DNA of 64,000 nucleotides from NCBI GenBank assembly GCA_963777755.1, contig CAVZSC010000005.1, forward strand, positions 124,001 through 188,000, read 5' to 3'. The position numbers and the translations under genes are program-made. This stretch comes from DATFWC01 sp963777755. GTDB lineage: Bacteria > Pseudomonadota > Alphaproteobacteria > Rhizobiales > Xanthobacteraceae. How positions within the stretch are numbered: the stretch's first letter is position 1; each line of letters opens with the position of its first letter. The notes under the pieces were generated by a model that was not told the DNA's origin, did not search any database, and saw only the letters and a program-made list of their open reading frames with translations. This document shows positions 9,764 through 17,773 of the stretch, piece by piece.

Positions 9764-10720
9764 ATGGTCGACCGCCAGGAATCCTCGATTGGCTTCATCG
9801 GGCTGGGCACGATGGGGGCGCGCATTGCTGCCAACCTGCAGAAGGCCGGCTACCCGCTCGTCGTCCACGACTTGCGTCAGGCATCGGCGGCCCCTTTCCT
9901 CGCCGGGGGCGCCGTCTGGGCCGACACGCCGCAGGCGGTGGCCGAGGCGACAAGCTTGTTCTTCACCTCGTTGCCGGAACCGGCGGACGTGGAAGCGGTC
10001 GCGCTTGGCCCGAACGGCCTGCTCGCCGGAACCAAAGCGGGCGACGCCTACTTCGATCTCTCGACCAACTCACCGATCATGGTGAAGAAGATCGAGGCCG
10101 TCTTCGCGGAGAAGGGCGCGCACATGTTGGACGCTCCGGTCAGCGGCGGCCCGCGAGGCGCCGAGACTGGGAAGCTCGCAATCTGGGTTGGTGGGAACGA
10201 GCGCGTGTACAACCAGCACAAGGCGGTGCTGGGCGCTATGGGGGACCAGGCGCGCTACATCGGACCGATTGGCATGGCGACCGTCGCCAAGCTCGTGCAC
10301 AACATGTCGGGCTACGCGATTGTGTGCATCCTTGCCGAGACATTCAGTCTCGGGGTCAAGGCCGGAATGGATCCACTTGAACTTTGGCAAGCGGTGCGGC
10401 AGGGCGCTGTCGGCCGCCGGTTCACCTTCGACGGACTACTCGACCAGTTCCTCCCGGGCAAATACGATCCGCCGTCTTTCGCCTTGCGCCTTGCCCATAA
10501 GGACGTCGCGCTGGCCAATGCGCTCGGGCGCGAACTCGGGATGCCGATGCGGATGTGCAATCTAGCCTATGCCGAAATGACGGAGGCGCTCAGCCGCGGC
10601 TGGGGCGAACGCGACTCTCGCTCGGTGATGCTTCTTCAGCAGGAGCGCGCTGGGATCAGCGTTGCCGTGGAGCCAGAGCGGCTGCGCGCAGCGACCACGC
10701 CGGCCAAGAACTCTTTGTGA
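9764..10720 (+). CDS. NAD(P)-dependent 3-hydroxyisobutyrate dehydrogenase-family oxidoreductase
   Basis: A 318-residue beta-hydroxyacid dehydrogenase. The Rossmann motif GFIGLGTMGARIAANL is at residues 10-25, the substrate-binding DAPVSGGPRGAETGKLAIWVGG equivalent at about 123-144, and the catalytic lysine region GMATVAKLVHNM at about 170-181. The C-terminal helical domain is complete. Family members oxidise 3-hydroxyisobutyrate, tartronate semialdehyde or gamma-hydroxybutyrate; which applies cannot be told. ATG 9764 is chosen for its short distance to the preceding gene and its position before the Rossmann strand; the frame upstream is out of family. Confidence 0.85.
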   Translation: MVDRQESSIGFIGLGTMGARIAANLQKAGYPLVVHDLRQASAAPFLAGGAVWADTPQAVAEATSLFFTSLPEPADVEAVALGPNGLLAGTKAGDAYFDLSTNSPIMVKKIEAVFAEKGAHMLDAPVSGGPRGAETGKLAIWVGGNERVYNQHKAVLGAMGDQARYIGPIGMATVAKLVHNMSGYAIVCILAETFSLGVKAGMDPLELWQAVRQGAVGRRFTFDGLLDQFLPGKYDPPSFALRLAHKDVALANALGRELGMPMRMCNLAYAEMTEALSRGWGERDSRSVMLLQQERAGISVAVEPERLRAATTPAKNSL

Positions 10721-10975
10721 CTGCGCTTGGCCCTTTGTGATGGGACGCTGCTGCGCAATGCCGCTGGAGCGTGTGGTCGTCCGCCTTGGCGACTCGATGG
10801 CGAGCAACGGGCCCCCAACTGCTCGACCGCAGGCGTCTATGCGGCGTGCGTCAAGCCCGCGAGGCCGTGGCGCCGAAGCTCAATGCCTATCTTCATCAGA
10901 CCGGCGCGCCGCCTTGACGTCATGTCGTCATCGAGTCTGTACCGAGTCATGGCGGCGGAGCGAACCGGCAGCGGA
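10721..10975. other. Spacer without recognisable gene
   Basis: I see no protein family, RNA or clear repeat here. The sequence is less biased at third codon positions than its neighbours and may be remnant DNA belonging to the mosaic segment. Confidence 0.4.
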
Positions 10976-11353
10976 TCAGTCGAGTCCTTTATTCTTCAGA
11001 AACTCGGACATAAGGTCGGCGATCTGCACGTTGTTCAGGTCCGAGAACGGAAAATGCGTGTTGCCGCGGATGCCGATCTCGGGAAGGTGGACGAGCGTCG
11101 GCGGCGCGATCAATGAGCCGTGCTGCGTCTTTTCCGCATAGTCCGCCTGGGTCCACAACGGATTGTCGTCGCCAATGCCTTCGCAGAAGCGCAGGATCGC
11201 AGTGCGCGTGGCGTATTCGTTGTTGATGCTGGCTTCCGTGCGGAGCTCTGTGCCGATCAGCGCACGCATGTCGGCGAGCATCTTGTCGGTGAACTTACCT
11301 GTTGCCAGCTCCTTGGTGATGCCGGCGCTGTCTTCCGTGAGGGTAGCGGTCAT
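10976..11353 (-). pseudogene. Chimeric ORF: MaoC-like dehydratase N-terminus joined to an alpha/beta-hydrolase C-terminus
   Basis: The 125-residue frame starts at ATG 11353. Residues 1 to about 88 resemble the N-terminal FAS1-like dehydratase domain (TRTAILRFCEGIGDDNPLW, then HGSLIAPPT). The last 35 residues (PEIGIRGNTHFPFSDLNNVQ and IADLMSEFLKNKGLD) instead look like the end of an alpha/beta hydrolase, including the likely catalytic His in GNTHF. The join is near position 11085. A deletion fusing two genes best explains this; both parent proteins have lost most of their catalytic parts. Family assignments were made by eye. Confidence 0.55.
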
Positions 11354-11478
11354 TGATGAGAGCCGACGAATTTGAGTTTCCCGGAGCGATTCACCGTAAG
11401 CCAGGGCTCGCCGCAGCGTCCAACGCGATTTCGTGGAGGCGGGAATCAGAAGAACCGAACCGAGAGGCGCAGCCTCAA

Positions 11479-11704
11479 TTCCGATTTTCGAGAAAGCATT
11501 GCGGCGAAGCGGATTGACCGGCGACGCGGCGCCGTTACGGTGCAGGTGATGCAGTTGAACCAGCACAGCTCTGGCACGTTCGCCCTCGACTTGCCGCCGA
11601 TCCAGCCGCTGGATCGCGCGCGCGAGGCTCACTTGCGCGCGCTGGTGGACGGCAAGGCGAAGCCGCCGGGCTCGCTCGGCCGCATCGAGGATCTGGCGGT
11701 GCAT
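11479..11704 (+). repeat. Copy 2 of the duplicated cobT 5' segment
   Basis: Partner of the direct repeat at 8303-8529. Here the repeat continues into an intact cobT, so this copy is the functional one. Upstream of 11479 the two copies share nothing obvious. Confidence 0.9.
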
Positions 11705-12616
11705 CTCGCCCTGATCTTCGATCCCGATCCGCCACGCGCCGACCACGCCACGCTGTTCGTGTTCGCCGGCGACCACGGTCTCACCGCGGAGGGCGTGTCG
11801 CACTATCCGGCGAGCGTGACCGCCGCCATGGTGCACACGTTCCTCGCCGGCCGGGCCAGCATCAACGCGTTCGCCGCCGCCGCCAATGTGGAGATCCGCA
11901 TCGTCGACGCCGGTGTCGCCACCGAGCTCGGCCCGCACCCGAACCTCATCGCCGCCCGTATCCGCCCGGGAAGCCGCAACGCCGCGCGCGAGCCGGCGCT
12001 GACGGCGGACGAGACGCGCAGCGGCCTTCAGCGCGGCATCGCGCTGGTCGCCGAGGCGGTCACCGCCGGCGCCGAGGCGATCGCGATCGGCGAGATGGGG
12101 ATCGGCAACACGGCCTCCTCGGCGCTGATCATGCATCGGCTGGCGCCCGCTTCGCTCGACGACTGCATCGGTCCGGGCGCCGGCCACGACGAAGCCGGCC
12201 TGCAGCGCAAGCGCGACGCCATCCACCAGGCAGCGGTCCGCAGTGCCGCGACCGACCCGTTCGGCGTGCTCGCCGAGTTCGGCGGCTGCGAGATCGTCAT
12301 GATGGCGGGCGCGGTGCTCGGCGCCGCGGCGGCACGGCGGCCGGTCGTCATCGACGGCTTCATCGCCGGGGCGGCGGCGCTCGCCGCCATCCGTCTCGTC
12401 CCGGCGGCGCGCGACTACTGCGTGTTCGCGCATCGCTCGGCCGAGCGCGGACACGCGCGCCTGCTCGCGGCGCTCGACGCCGAGCCGCTGCTCGACCTCG
12501 GCCTGCGCCTGGGCGAAGGGACGGGCGCGGTGCTCGCCGTGCCGCTGCTGCGCGCCGCCGCGCGGCTCATCACCGATGTTGCCGATCTCGACGATGTCGT
12601 TGCAGGCACCATTTAG
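11549..12616 (+). CDS. cobT: Nicotinate-nucleotide--dimethylbenzimidazole phosphoribosyltransferase
   Basis: Makes alpha-ribazole 5'-phosphate, the lower-ligand precursor of cobalamin, from nicotinate mononucleotide and DMB. At 355 residues it has the usual length. GDHGLTAEGVSHYP, GEMGIGNTASSA, DGFIAGAAAL and the C-terminal GEGTGAVLA (catalytic Glu at about 323) are all present. The frame is open upstream, but ATG 11549 gives the normal N-terminus and is matched by the start of the truncated copy at 8374. It is followed, after a repeat-bearing spacer, by cobS. Confidence 0.95.
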   Translation: MQLNQHSSGTFALDLPPIQPLDRAREAHLRALVDGKAKPPGSLGRIEDLAVHLALIFDPDPPRADHATLFVFAGDHGLTAEGVSHYPASVTAAMVHTFLAGRASINAFAAAANVEIRIVDAGVATELGPHPNLIAARIRPGSRNAAREPALTADETRSGLQRGIALVAEAVTAGAEAIAIGEMGIGNTASSALIMHRLAPASLDDCIGPGAGHDEAGLQRKRDAIHQAAVRSAATDPFGVLAEFGGCEIVMMAGAVLGAAAARRPVVIDGFIAGAAALAAIRLVPAARDYCVFAHRSAERGHARLLAALDAEPLLDLGLRLGEGTGAVLAVPLLRAAARLITDVADLDDVVAGTI

Positions 12617-12657
12617 GGCGCGCTGCGCCCAAGTTGGCGCACGGGGGCGCCGCTTGC

Positions 12658-12786
12658 TCCACCTCTCCCCGCTTGCGGGGAGAGGTCGGCGCGCTCTTGC
12701 GCGCCGGGTGAGGGGGACTGCCCACAGGCGCGGACTCGCGGCGGCGCCCCCTCACCCCGACCCTCTCCCCGCAAGCGGGGAGAGGG
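12658..12786. repeat. Intergenic palindromic repeat, family A (CTCTCCCCGC type)
   Basis: Left arm CTCTCCCCGCTTGCGGGGAG is itself a palindrome, and the right arm CTCTCCCCGCAAGCGGGGAG is its near mirror. GGTGAGGGGG and CCCCCTCACC form a second nested pair. The same element recurs at 28872-29031 and 31957-32117. It may act as a bidirectional terminator between cobT and cobS. Confidence 0.85.
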
Positions 12787-12842
12787 AGCGCGCATCAGCA
12801 AGCCGCAGGCCCGTGCTTCGCTTCCACCGGAAAGCAATCTAG

Positions 12843-13601
12843 ATGCGCGAGCTGCGGCACTTCCTGCACGCCGTGCGGTTCCTCACCATCCTGCCGGTGG
12901 GCGATGCGGAGGAGCTCGCGCCGGACTGGCTGGTGCGCTGCGCCAAGTATTTCCCGCTGGTCGGCATGCTGATCGGCGCATGCGCCGGCGCCGTCTTCAT
13001 CGCAGCGAGCCTCGCGTGGCCGCCGGTGCTGGCGGCGCTCCTGGCGGTCGCGGCGGCGATCCTGATCACGGGAGCGCTGCACGAGGACGGGCTTGCCGAT
13101 TTCGCCGACGCGCTCGGCGGACGCACGCGCGAGGCGAGGCTCGTCATCATGAAGGACAGCCGGCTCGGCACGTATGGGGCGCTCGCGCTCGGCCTCACCC
13201 TCGCGCTCAAGATCGGCGCCCTGGCGAGCCTGCCCTTGCCGATCGCCGTTGCCGCCCTGATTGCCGCCCATGGTCTCGGGCGGCTCGGCGCGGTCGCCCT
13301 GATGGGGACGCTGCCCTATGCGGGCGATCCCGAGGCGACGAAGATCAGCTATTCGACCGAGCAATTCCGTGCAGGGGAGATTGCGCCGGCCGTCGCCTTC
13401 GGTCTCGTCGCAATCGTTCCGGCGTTGGTCCTTGCCCCCTCCGCCGCAATAATCGGCATGGTCTTGGCGATTGCGGCGACGATCGGCCTTGCCCGTCTGG
13501 CCAGAGCCCTGCTCGGCGGGTACACCGGGGACGTGCTGGGGGCCGTGGAGCAACTCTTCGGAACCGTCTTTCTGCTCGGCTGTGCGGCGATGGTCCGATG
13601 A
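12843..13601 (+). CDS. cobS: Adenosylcobinamide-GDP ribazoletransferase
   Basis: Integral membrane enzyme that joins AdoCbi-GDP and alpha-ribazole (phosphate), the final assembly step of cobalamin (CobV in the P. denitrificans nomenclature). 252 residues. The family motif GALHEDGLADFADALGG at about 80-96, KDSRLGTYG at about 105, and several hydrophobic segments are visible. ATG 12843 immediately follows a TAG in the spacer. The stop overlaps the next gene by 4 bp, so that gene is likely cotranslated. Confidence 0.94.
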   Translation: MRELRHFLHAVRFLTILPVGDAEELAPDWLVRCAKYFPLVGMLIGACAGAVFIAASLAWPPVLAALLAVAAAILITGALHEDGLADFADALGGRTREARLVIMKDSRLGTYGALALGLTLALKIGALASLPLPIAVAALIAAHGLGRLGAVALMGTLPYAGDPEATKISYSTEQFRAGEIAPAVAFGLVAIVPALVLAPSAAIIGMVLAIAATIGLARLARALLGGYTGDVLGAVEQLFGTVFLLGCAAMVR

Positions 13602-14170
13602 TCGACGTCCTGCAGATCCCCGATGTGCTCGACGCCGCCGCCTGCGCGACACTGCGCGCCGAGTTGCGCCAGCTGACCGGCAGCGCCGCGCCCGTGCTGG
13701 GAGAGCACGGGGACGGCCCGGTGATGCCGTTGGTGCGCCAGGTGACACGCGTCGCGGCGCCACCGGCGATGGCCGAGCGCATGACGCGACTGCTCATGGC
13801 GCACAAGGACGCGCTGGAGCGCCACTTCGCCGTCGTGCTCGCCACCTGCGAGGCGCCGCAGTTCCTGCGCTACCAGGCCGGCGACTTCTTCGTTCCGCAC
13901 CAGGACGGCAACACGCCACTGATCCACGACGACTCCCGGTTCCGCAAGATTTCCGCCGTGATCTTCCTCAGCCCGCTGTCGGATGACCCGGCGCCGGAAG
14001 CCTACGGCGGCGGCGCTCTGGTGCTGCACGGCCCCTATGGCGGTCCGCCGCTGCGCGTGCCGGTTCCGGCAGCGCCGGGGACGCTCGTCTGTTTCCGCGC
14101 CGAGACGACCCACGAGGTGACTCCGGTCACCCACGGCGAGCGCTTCACCATCGTGTCGTGGTATCGCTGA
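13598..14170 (+). CDS. 2OG-Fe(II) oxygenase (prolyl 4-hydroxylase-like)
   Basis: A 190-residue double-stranded beta-helix dioxygenase. The iron ligands H101 and D103 (HQDGN) and H172 (TTHEV) and the 2-oxoglutarate-binding R182 (HGERFTIVSWYR) are visible. It overlaps cobS by ATGA, so it is probably expressed with cobT/cobS, although no cobalamin role is established for the family. The substrate, a protein or a small molecule, cannot be inferred. Confidence 0.85.
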   Translation: MIDVLQIPDVLDAAACATLRAELRQLTGSAAPVLGEHGDGPVMPLVRQVTRVAAPPAMAERMTRLLMAHKDALERHFAVVLATCEAPQFLRYQAGDFFVPHQDGNTPLIHDDSRFRKISAVIFLSPLSDDPAPEAYGGGALVLHGPYGGPPLRVPVPAAPGTLVCFRAETTHEVTPVTHGERFTIVSWYR

Positions 14171-14179
14171 TGCGGCTCG

Positions 14180-14722
14180 CTATGCGGGGCTGCCATTCTG
14201 CTCCACGTCGCCCCGCACGCCCGGTGGAAGCCAGCGCATGTTGATGTACATCGGGTTCTCCTCCACCGGCACGAAGCCGAGCCGCAGATAGAGCCGCATA
14301 GACGGATCGTTGGTAGAGGCGACCTGCAGCTCGACGGGCACGCCGGCGGCCGCCGCCTGATCCATGAAGTGCCGCATGATCGCGCTGCCGATGCCGCGGC
14401 TGCGCAGCTCGGGGACGATCGCCTGGTCGACGATGTGCAGGAACCGGTGCGGACCGTCGACGATGATGCGTCCGATCGGCCGGCCGTCCCGCTCGATGAT
14501 GTCGAAGCGCGCCTTGGGAAACTGCGCGCGGTAGCTCACCGTCTGGGCATGGAACTGATGCTGCATCAGCCGCTCGCGCACCGGAGGATCGAGCTCGACC
14601 TGGTACCATTCGGGGAGCCGCGAGGTGCAGAACAGCGCGTAGCGGAACGGCTGATCCTCATCCCGCTCCGGGCGCAACAGGACGGGGCCGAGCGGCGAGA
14701 GGATCGTGATCGTCGAATTCAT
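14180..14722 (-). CDS. GNAT-family N-acetyltransferase
   Basis: A 180-residue acetyl-CoA-dependent transferase. The acetyl-CoA-binding motif A is seen as VPELRSRGIGSAIMRHF at about 104-120, followed by VELQVASTNDPSMRLYLRLG, the usual motif B strand-helix pair. ATG 14722 is chosen; an upstream start at 14830 would add a low-complexity extension. The gene is convergent with the 2OG oxygenase (10 bp between stops) and divergent from the DUF6916 gene. GNAT, DUF6916 and tail-collar genes being neighbours suggests one functional cassette, but the substrate is unknown. Confidence 0.85.
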   Translation of the reverse strand: MNSTITILSPLGPVLLRPERDEDQPFRYALFCTSRLPEWYQVELDPPVRERLMQHQFHAQTVSYRAQFPKARFDIIERDGRPIGRIIVDGPHRFLHIVDQAIVPELRSRGIGSAIMRHFMDQAAAAGVPVELQVASTNDPSMRLYLRLGFVPVEENPMYINMRWLPPGVRGDVEQNGSPA

Positions 14723-14835
14723 GCGCCGTGTCGATCGGTTGCACGGGACCAGTTTACAACAGTATGGCCGCTTGCAATGGTTGATGCTGCCGGTCGGGGC
14801 CGGTCCGCCCGCAGCAATCGAGGGAAGCATACAAC

Positions 14836-15135
14836 ATGGCCGAGCTCCTGACGGCTGAGCACTTCATTCCCCATGTCGAGAAGGAGTTCCGCGCGCCGGA
14901 GTGGCCCCATCCGCTGAAACTGCGGCGCGTCGACACGCGGAATCTGGAGGAGTGGGAACAGGAGCTGTTCAGGCGTCAGCCGTTCATGCTCATTTTCAGC
15001 GGCCCCCCGCACGAGGTGATCCGCGAGGGCTTCTACACGATCACCGTCACGGACGGGCCGTCGTTCAAGCTGTACATCATACCGATCCAGACCCTGCAGC
15101 GCGACCGGCAGGACTATCAGGTGGTGTTCAACTGA
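14836..15135 (+). CDS. DUF6916 family small protein
   Basis: A 99-residue protein of unknown function. It matches the family pattern: an N-terminal HFIPHVEKEFR segment, a central PFMLIFSGPP strand, EGFYTITV, and the near-universal C-terminal YxxVFN (here YQVVFN). Members of this family are repeatedly found beside phage-tail-collar proteins, as here. No signal peptide or membrane segment is visible. Confidence 0.75.
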   Translation: MAELLTAEHFIPHVEKEFRAPEWPHPLKLRRVDTRNLEEWEQELFRRQPFMLIFSGPPHEVIREGFYTITVTDGPSFKLYIIPIQTLQRDRQDYQVVFN

Positions 15136-15142
15136 GCGCGGG

Positions 15143-15703
15143 TCAATTGCGCGACGGGAAGATGCCCACCAGCGCGATGATGAAATTGAGCACCAGATAG
15201 GGCTGCTTGTTCTCGTGCGGCTGGCTGCCGCCTGTATTGCCGATCGTCGCCGGCGCCTGCAAGCTGGCGGCATTTCCGGTGGAATACATGTTCACGGGAA
15301 ACGGCGAACCTTGAGTTGGGACGCCGATCGACTGCCCGAGCACGGTGTTGTTCGCGCCGGCGTTGAGGTTGTTGGCGGCCGCGGTCTGCCCATCCACGTT
15401 GAAGGTGTGCGTATGGGCCGGCAACTCGGAAATGACAAGCGTGTGGGCGGTTTGGCCGGCTGCCTCGCCCAGGACGTGGTTCGTGCCGCCGCCGGGGGAG
15501 GCGCCCATATGGATCGGGACCCGGCCCTGCAGATTGGGGAGCCCGAAGGTGGTTTGTCCGTTCCCGCCGAACGTCGTGCCCAGCAACGAGAACAGCGCCT
15601 GATTCTGGTTGATGGGCAGCGTTTGCCCGTTGCAGAACGCCCAGCCCTTGGGCGCGAAGTTCCAGCTGATGATCTTGATCTCGCTGAGGAAAGGCGTTCC
15701 CAT
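15143..15703 (-). CDS. Phage tail collar domain protein (microcystin-dependent-protein-like), copy 1
   Basis: 186 residues. The N-terminal EIKIISWNFAPKGWAFCNGQ and LFSLLGTTFGGNGQTTFGLP are the tail-collar signature. The middle contains the ELPAHTHTFNVDG histidine motif, and the C-terminus QPYLVLNFIIALVGIFPSRN is the classic ending. It is the last of three tandem paralogues on this strand. Such proteins resemble tail-fibre tips that bind surfaces. No signal peptide is seen, and no other phage gene is nearby. Confidence 0.9.
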   Translation of the reverse strand: MGTPFLSEIKIISWNFAPKGWAFCNGQTLPINQNQALFSLLGTTFGGNGQTTFGLPNLQGRVPIHMGASPGGGTNHVLGEAAGQTAHTLVISELPAHTHTFNVDGQTAAANNLNAGANNTVLGQSIGVPTQGSPFPVNMYSTGNAASLQAPATIGNTGGSQPHENKQPYLVLNFIIALVGIFPSRN

Positions 15704-15756
15704 GGTCGCTCACTCCTTGGCCGGCAAGACGGGTGATGGTCGGTGACGACCGATGC

Positions 15757-16302
15757 TCACGGACGCGGCGGAAATACGCCCTGCAGGGCGATGCAGAAAT
15801 TGAGCACGAGGTAGGGCATCAGGTTGTTGTGCGGGAAGCTGGCGCCCGTGATCGTCAGGGCGCTGATTGGATTGAGGAACGTGTTGGGCGCATTGGTGCT
15901 GTAGTATTTCGCATTGGTCGGGTTCTGGATGCCGCCCGTGAGGCCCTTGGCAAGCTGACTGGCGGCCGAGGAGGTCACATTGCCCGCCGAGGTGGTGACG
16001 TTGACGGAATGGCCGTGCCCCGGCATCTCGGACTGGAGCAGCGTTATCGCGTCCGTGCCGGCGCTCTGGCCGAGGAAGTAGTCGGACAGCCCTGCTCCCT
16101 GGCCTTGCGAAATCGGCACCGAGCCTTCCAGGTCGGGCAGCGCGAACGTGCTCTTGCCGTCTCCTCCGTAAAAAGTGCCGAGGAGCGAGAAGAGAGCGGT
16201 GTTCTGCGAGATCGGCAGCAACTGCCCGTTGCAGAACGCCCAGCCTGTGGGGGCGAAGTTACATGCGAAGATTCGAATCTCCGCGAGGAACGGGGAAGAC
16301 AT
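15757..16302 (-). CDS. Phage tail collar domain protein, copy 2
   Basis: 181 residues, paralogue of its neighbours. It shows EIRIFACNFAPTGWAFCNGQ, LFSLLGTFYGGDGKSTFALP, the EMPGHGHSVNV histidine motif, and the terminal QGVFPPRP. It is separated from copies 1 and 3 by about 50 bp each, consistent with one transcript running copy 3 - copy 2 - copy 1. The middle segment, including the putative variable tip, differs strongly from the other copies while the ends are conserved. Confidence 0.9.
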   Translation of the reverse strand: MSSPFLAEIRIFACNFAPTGWAFCNGQLLPISQNTALFSLLGTFYGGDGKSTFALPDLEGSVPISQGQGAGLSDYFLGQSAGTDAITLLQSEMPGHGHSVNVTTSAGNVTSSAASQLAKGLTGGIQNPTNAKYYSTNAPNTFLNPISALTITGASFPHNNLMPYLVLNFCIALQGVFPPRP

Positions 16303-16353
16303 CGTAAAGCCTCCTGAAACAGCGGATTGCGTGCGGGGCGGCTTCGGTTCGTC

Positions 16354-16884
16354 TCAGTTCTGAGTGGGAAAGATGCCGAACAGCGAGATGATGAAGGTCA
16401 CCGTCAGGTAGGGCTGCAGGTTGTCGTGCGGCTGGCTGCCGCCGCTCACACCGATGCTGGCGGGATTCAGCGACACCTGGTTCTGTCCGTCGACTGGGTT
16501 CTTGTAGGTAAAGACCGTGCTCTGCCCGGGCGGTCCCTCGTCGGCCAATATGGTCGACATCGACGGAACGTTGGCGCCGTTTTCCGCTGTGGCCGACGCG
16601 ACCCCGTGGTTGTGAACCGGTATCTGCTGCACCGTCAGCGTGACCGATTCCACGCCGCCCTTCTCGCCCCATTGGAAGCCGCTGCCCACATGCATGGGGA
16701 CGCGCCCCTGCAGATCGGGCAACCCGAAGGTCTCCTGTCCGTCGCCGCCGTATGTGGTGCCGATCAGGCTGAACAGCGCATCGTTCTCCGAGATCGGCAT
16801 CAGCTGTCCCTGACACATGGCCCAGCCAGCCGGTGCAAAATTGCCACCAAACATGCGGATCTCTCCGATGAAAGGGTCGCTCAT
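16354..16884 (-). CDS. Phage tail collar domain protein, copy 3
   Basis: 176 residues, first in the tandem. It shows EIRMFGGNFAPAGWAMCQGQ, LFSLIGTTYGGDGQETFGLP, the QIPVHNHGVASA histidine motif and the terminal LFGIFPTQN. ATG 16884 is chosen since all three paralogues begin a few residues before the E-I-(K/R) strand; the frame stays open to 17076, but that extension is not shared. A promoter for the triad should lie in 16885-17100. Confidence 0.9.
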   Translation of the reverse strand: MSDPFIGEIRMFGGNFAPAGWAMCQGQLMPISENDALFSLIGTTYGGDGQETFGLPDLQGRVPMHVGSGFQWGEKGGVESVTLTVQQIPVHNHGVASATAENGANVPSMSTILADEGPPGQSTVFTYKNPVDGQNQVSLNPASIGVSGGSQPHDNLQPYLTVTFIISLFGIFPTQN

Positions 16885-17241
16885 GACATCATGCTCCCGT
16901 GCTGAGATGTGCGCGCGCGGACGAACAGCGGGTGGGGGGCGGCGCCAAGCAGCGACCCGAACGCGACGCACAGCCTTGTTGGGTGCTCGGCAATGCAGCT
17001 GCGGCCAACGCCGTGTCCCCCCATCGGCAAGCAATTTAACGTTGACTATAAGGCCAGGCCACGGCCATGACAACAAAAATTGTTTCTTGCTCGATCACTA
17101 TCCTGGCGTGGCTCGCACATCGCGCGAAAATTTGAATGTATCGCGCAACCATCGCTAGCGTCGCGACGGCGATCACGCGTAGAATGATGTCATCAGGCGC
17201 CGCGCGCGCGGGCTCGGTTGCGCGAACAGTCGGGACGATCA
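16885..17241. other. Spacer between collar genes and small hypothetical gene
   Basis: No gene supported. The part around 17030-17110 is richer in A+T than its surroundings, and both the minus-strand collar triad and the plus-strand small gene could be transcribed from here. No convincing promoter pair was identified by eye. Confidence 0.4.
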
Positions 17242-17550
17242 ATGGCGATCCAGCAACAGGCTTCTCTTCCGACCCGTTACGTCGATCTGCCCGAGCTGGG
17301 CGAGACGTTCGCCGACTCGATCCATGCGATGGTCTGGGACGGGCAGACCTTGCGCATCGAATTCTGTGTGACTCGCTACCCCGAAACGCCGAACGCAGCC
17401 GACGGCGAGGCGAAGCGCTATCCGGCGTGCCGGCTGGTGTTGGCCCCCGCGGCCGTCACTGATCTCTTCAATCGTGTCCAGCAGACAATCGGCGCGCTGA
17501 CGAAGGCCGGGGTCGTGTCGCAGCAGCCGCCCTCCGCTCCGAGCACATAG
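17242..17550 (+). CDS. Small hypothetical protein
   Basis: 102 residues; I do not recognise a named family. The order of predicted strands (FADSIHAMVWDGQTLRIEF, RYPACRLVLAP) and a helix (VTDLFNRVQQTIGALTKAG) loosely resembles small DUF3467-type proteins. ATG 17242 is preferred over a TTG at 17218. It stands alone between the collar genes and the first RTX gene. A distant relation to DUF3467 is only a guess. Confidence 0.55.
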   Translation: MAIQQQASLPTRYVDLPELGETFADSIHAMVWDGQTLRIEFCVTRYPETPNAADGEAKRYPACRLVLAPAAVTDLFNRVQQTIGALTKAGVVSQQPPSAPST

Positions 17551-17604
17551 CGCATTCAGGTCGGCTATAGCTTGGCACGACTATTCACAAACACTATTAG
17601 TTTG

Positions 17605-17773
17605 AGTGTATATTAAGGACATATAACTTTAACTTGTCATGCCGGCACTCCCCTGGTAAGGACGCGCAGGGACAGTAACGATTGACCGTGCCGGCATTGG
17701 CACACGCGTCCATCGAACAGGGGTGACAGGCAAGAGCCCAGGCTTCGGTCCGGGCAACGGGGAGATTCTGACC
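17605..17773 (+). promoter_or_regulatory. Conserved leader of RTX gene 1
   Basis: About 165 nt upstream of the start are conserved with the leader of the second RTX gene. Shared blocks: GTGTATA near 17606 (a possible -10 region), ACTCCCCTG, AACGATTGACC, a GTGCC...GGCAC hairpin, GGGTGACAGG, and a GCCC...GGGC hairpin just before the GGGGAG ribosome-binding site. Conservation of stems with differing loops suggests a structured 5' UTR. It is not one of the riboswitch classes I know. Confidence 0.5.

Noticed and set aside
8530..11478. Insertion sequence or integron cassette as the origin of the mosaic insert
   Set aside because: No transposase, integrase, terminal inverted repeats or attC-like site could be seen; only the diverged cobT direct repeat bounds it.
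10976..12454. A 492-residue minus-strand frame reaching into cobT
   Set aside because: Upstream of ATG 11353 it is antisense to cobT and its 5' region with no protein similarity.
15143..16884. Prophage call based on tail-collar proteins
   Set aside because: No capsid, portal, terminase, integrase, lysis or tail-assembly genes nearby; such collar proteins are common outside phages.
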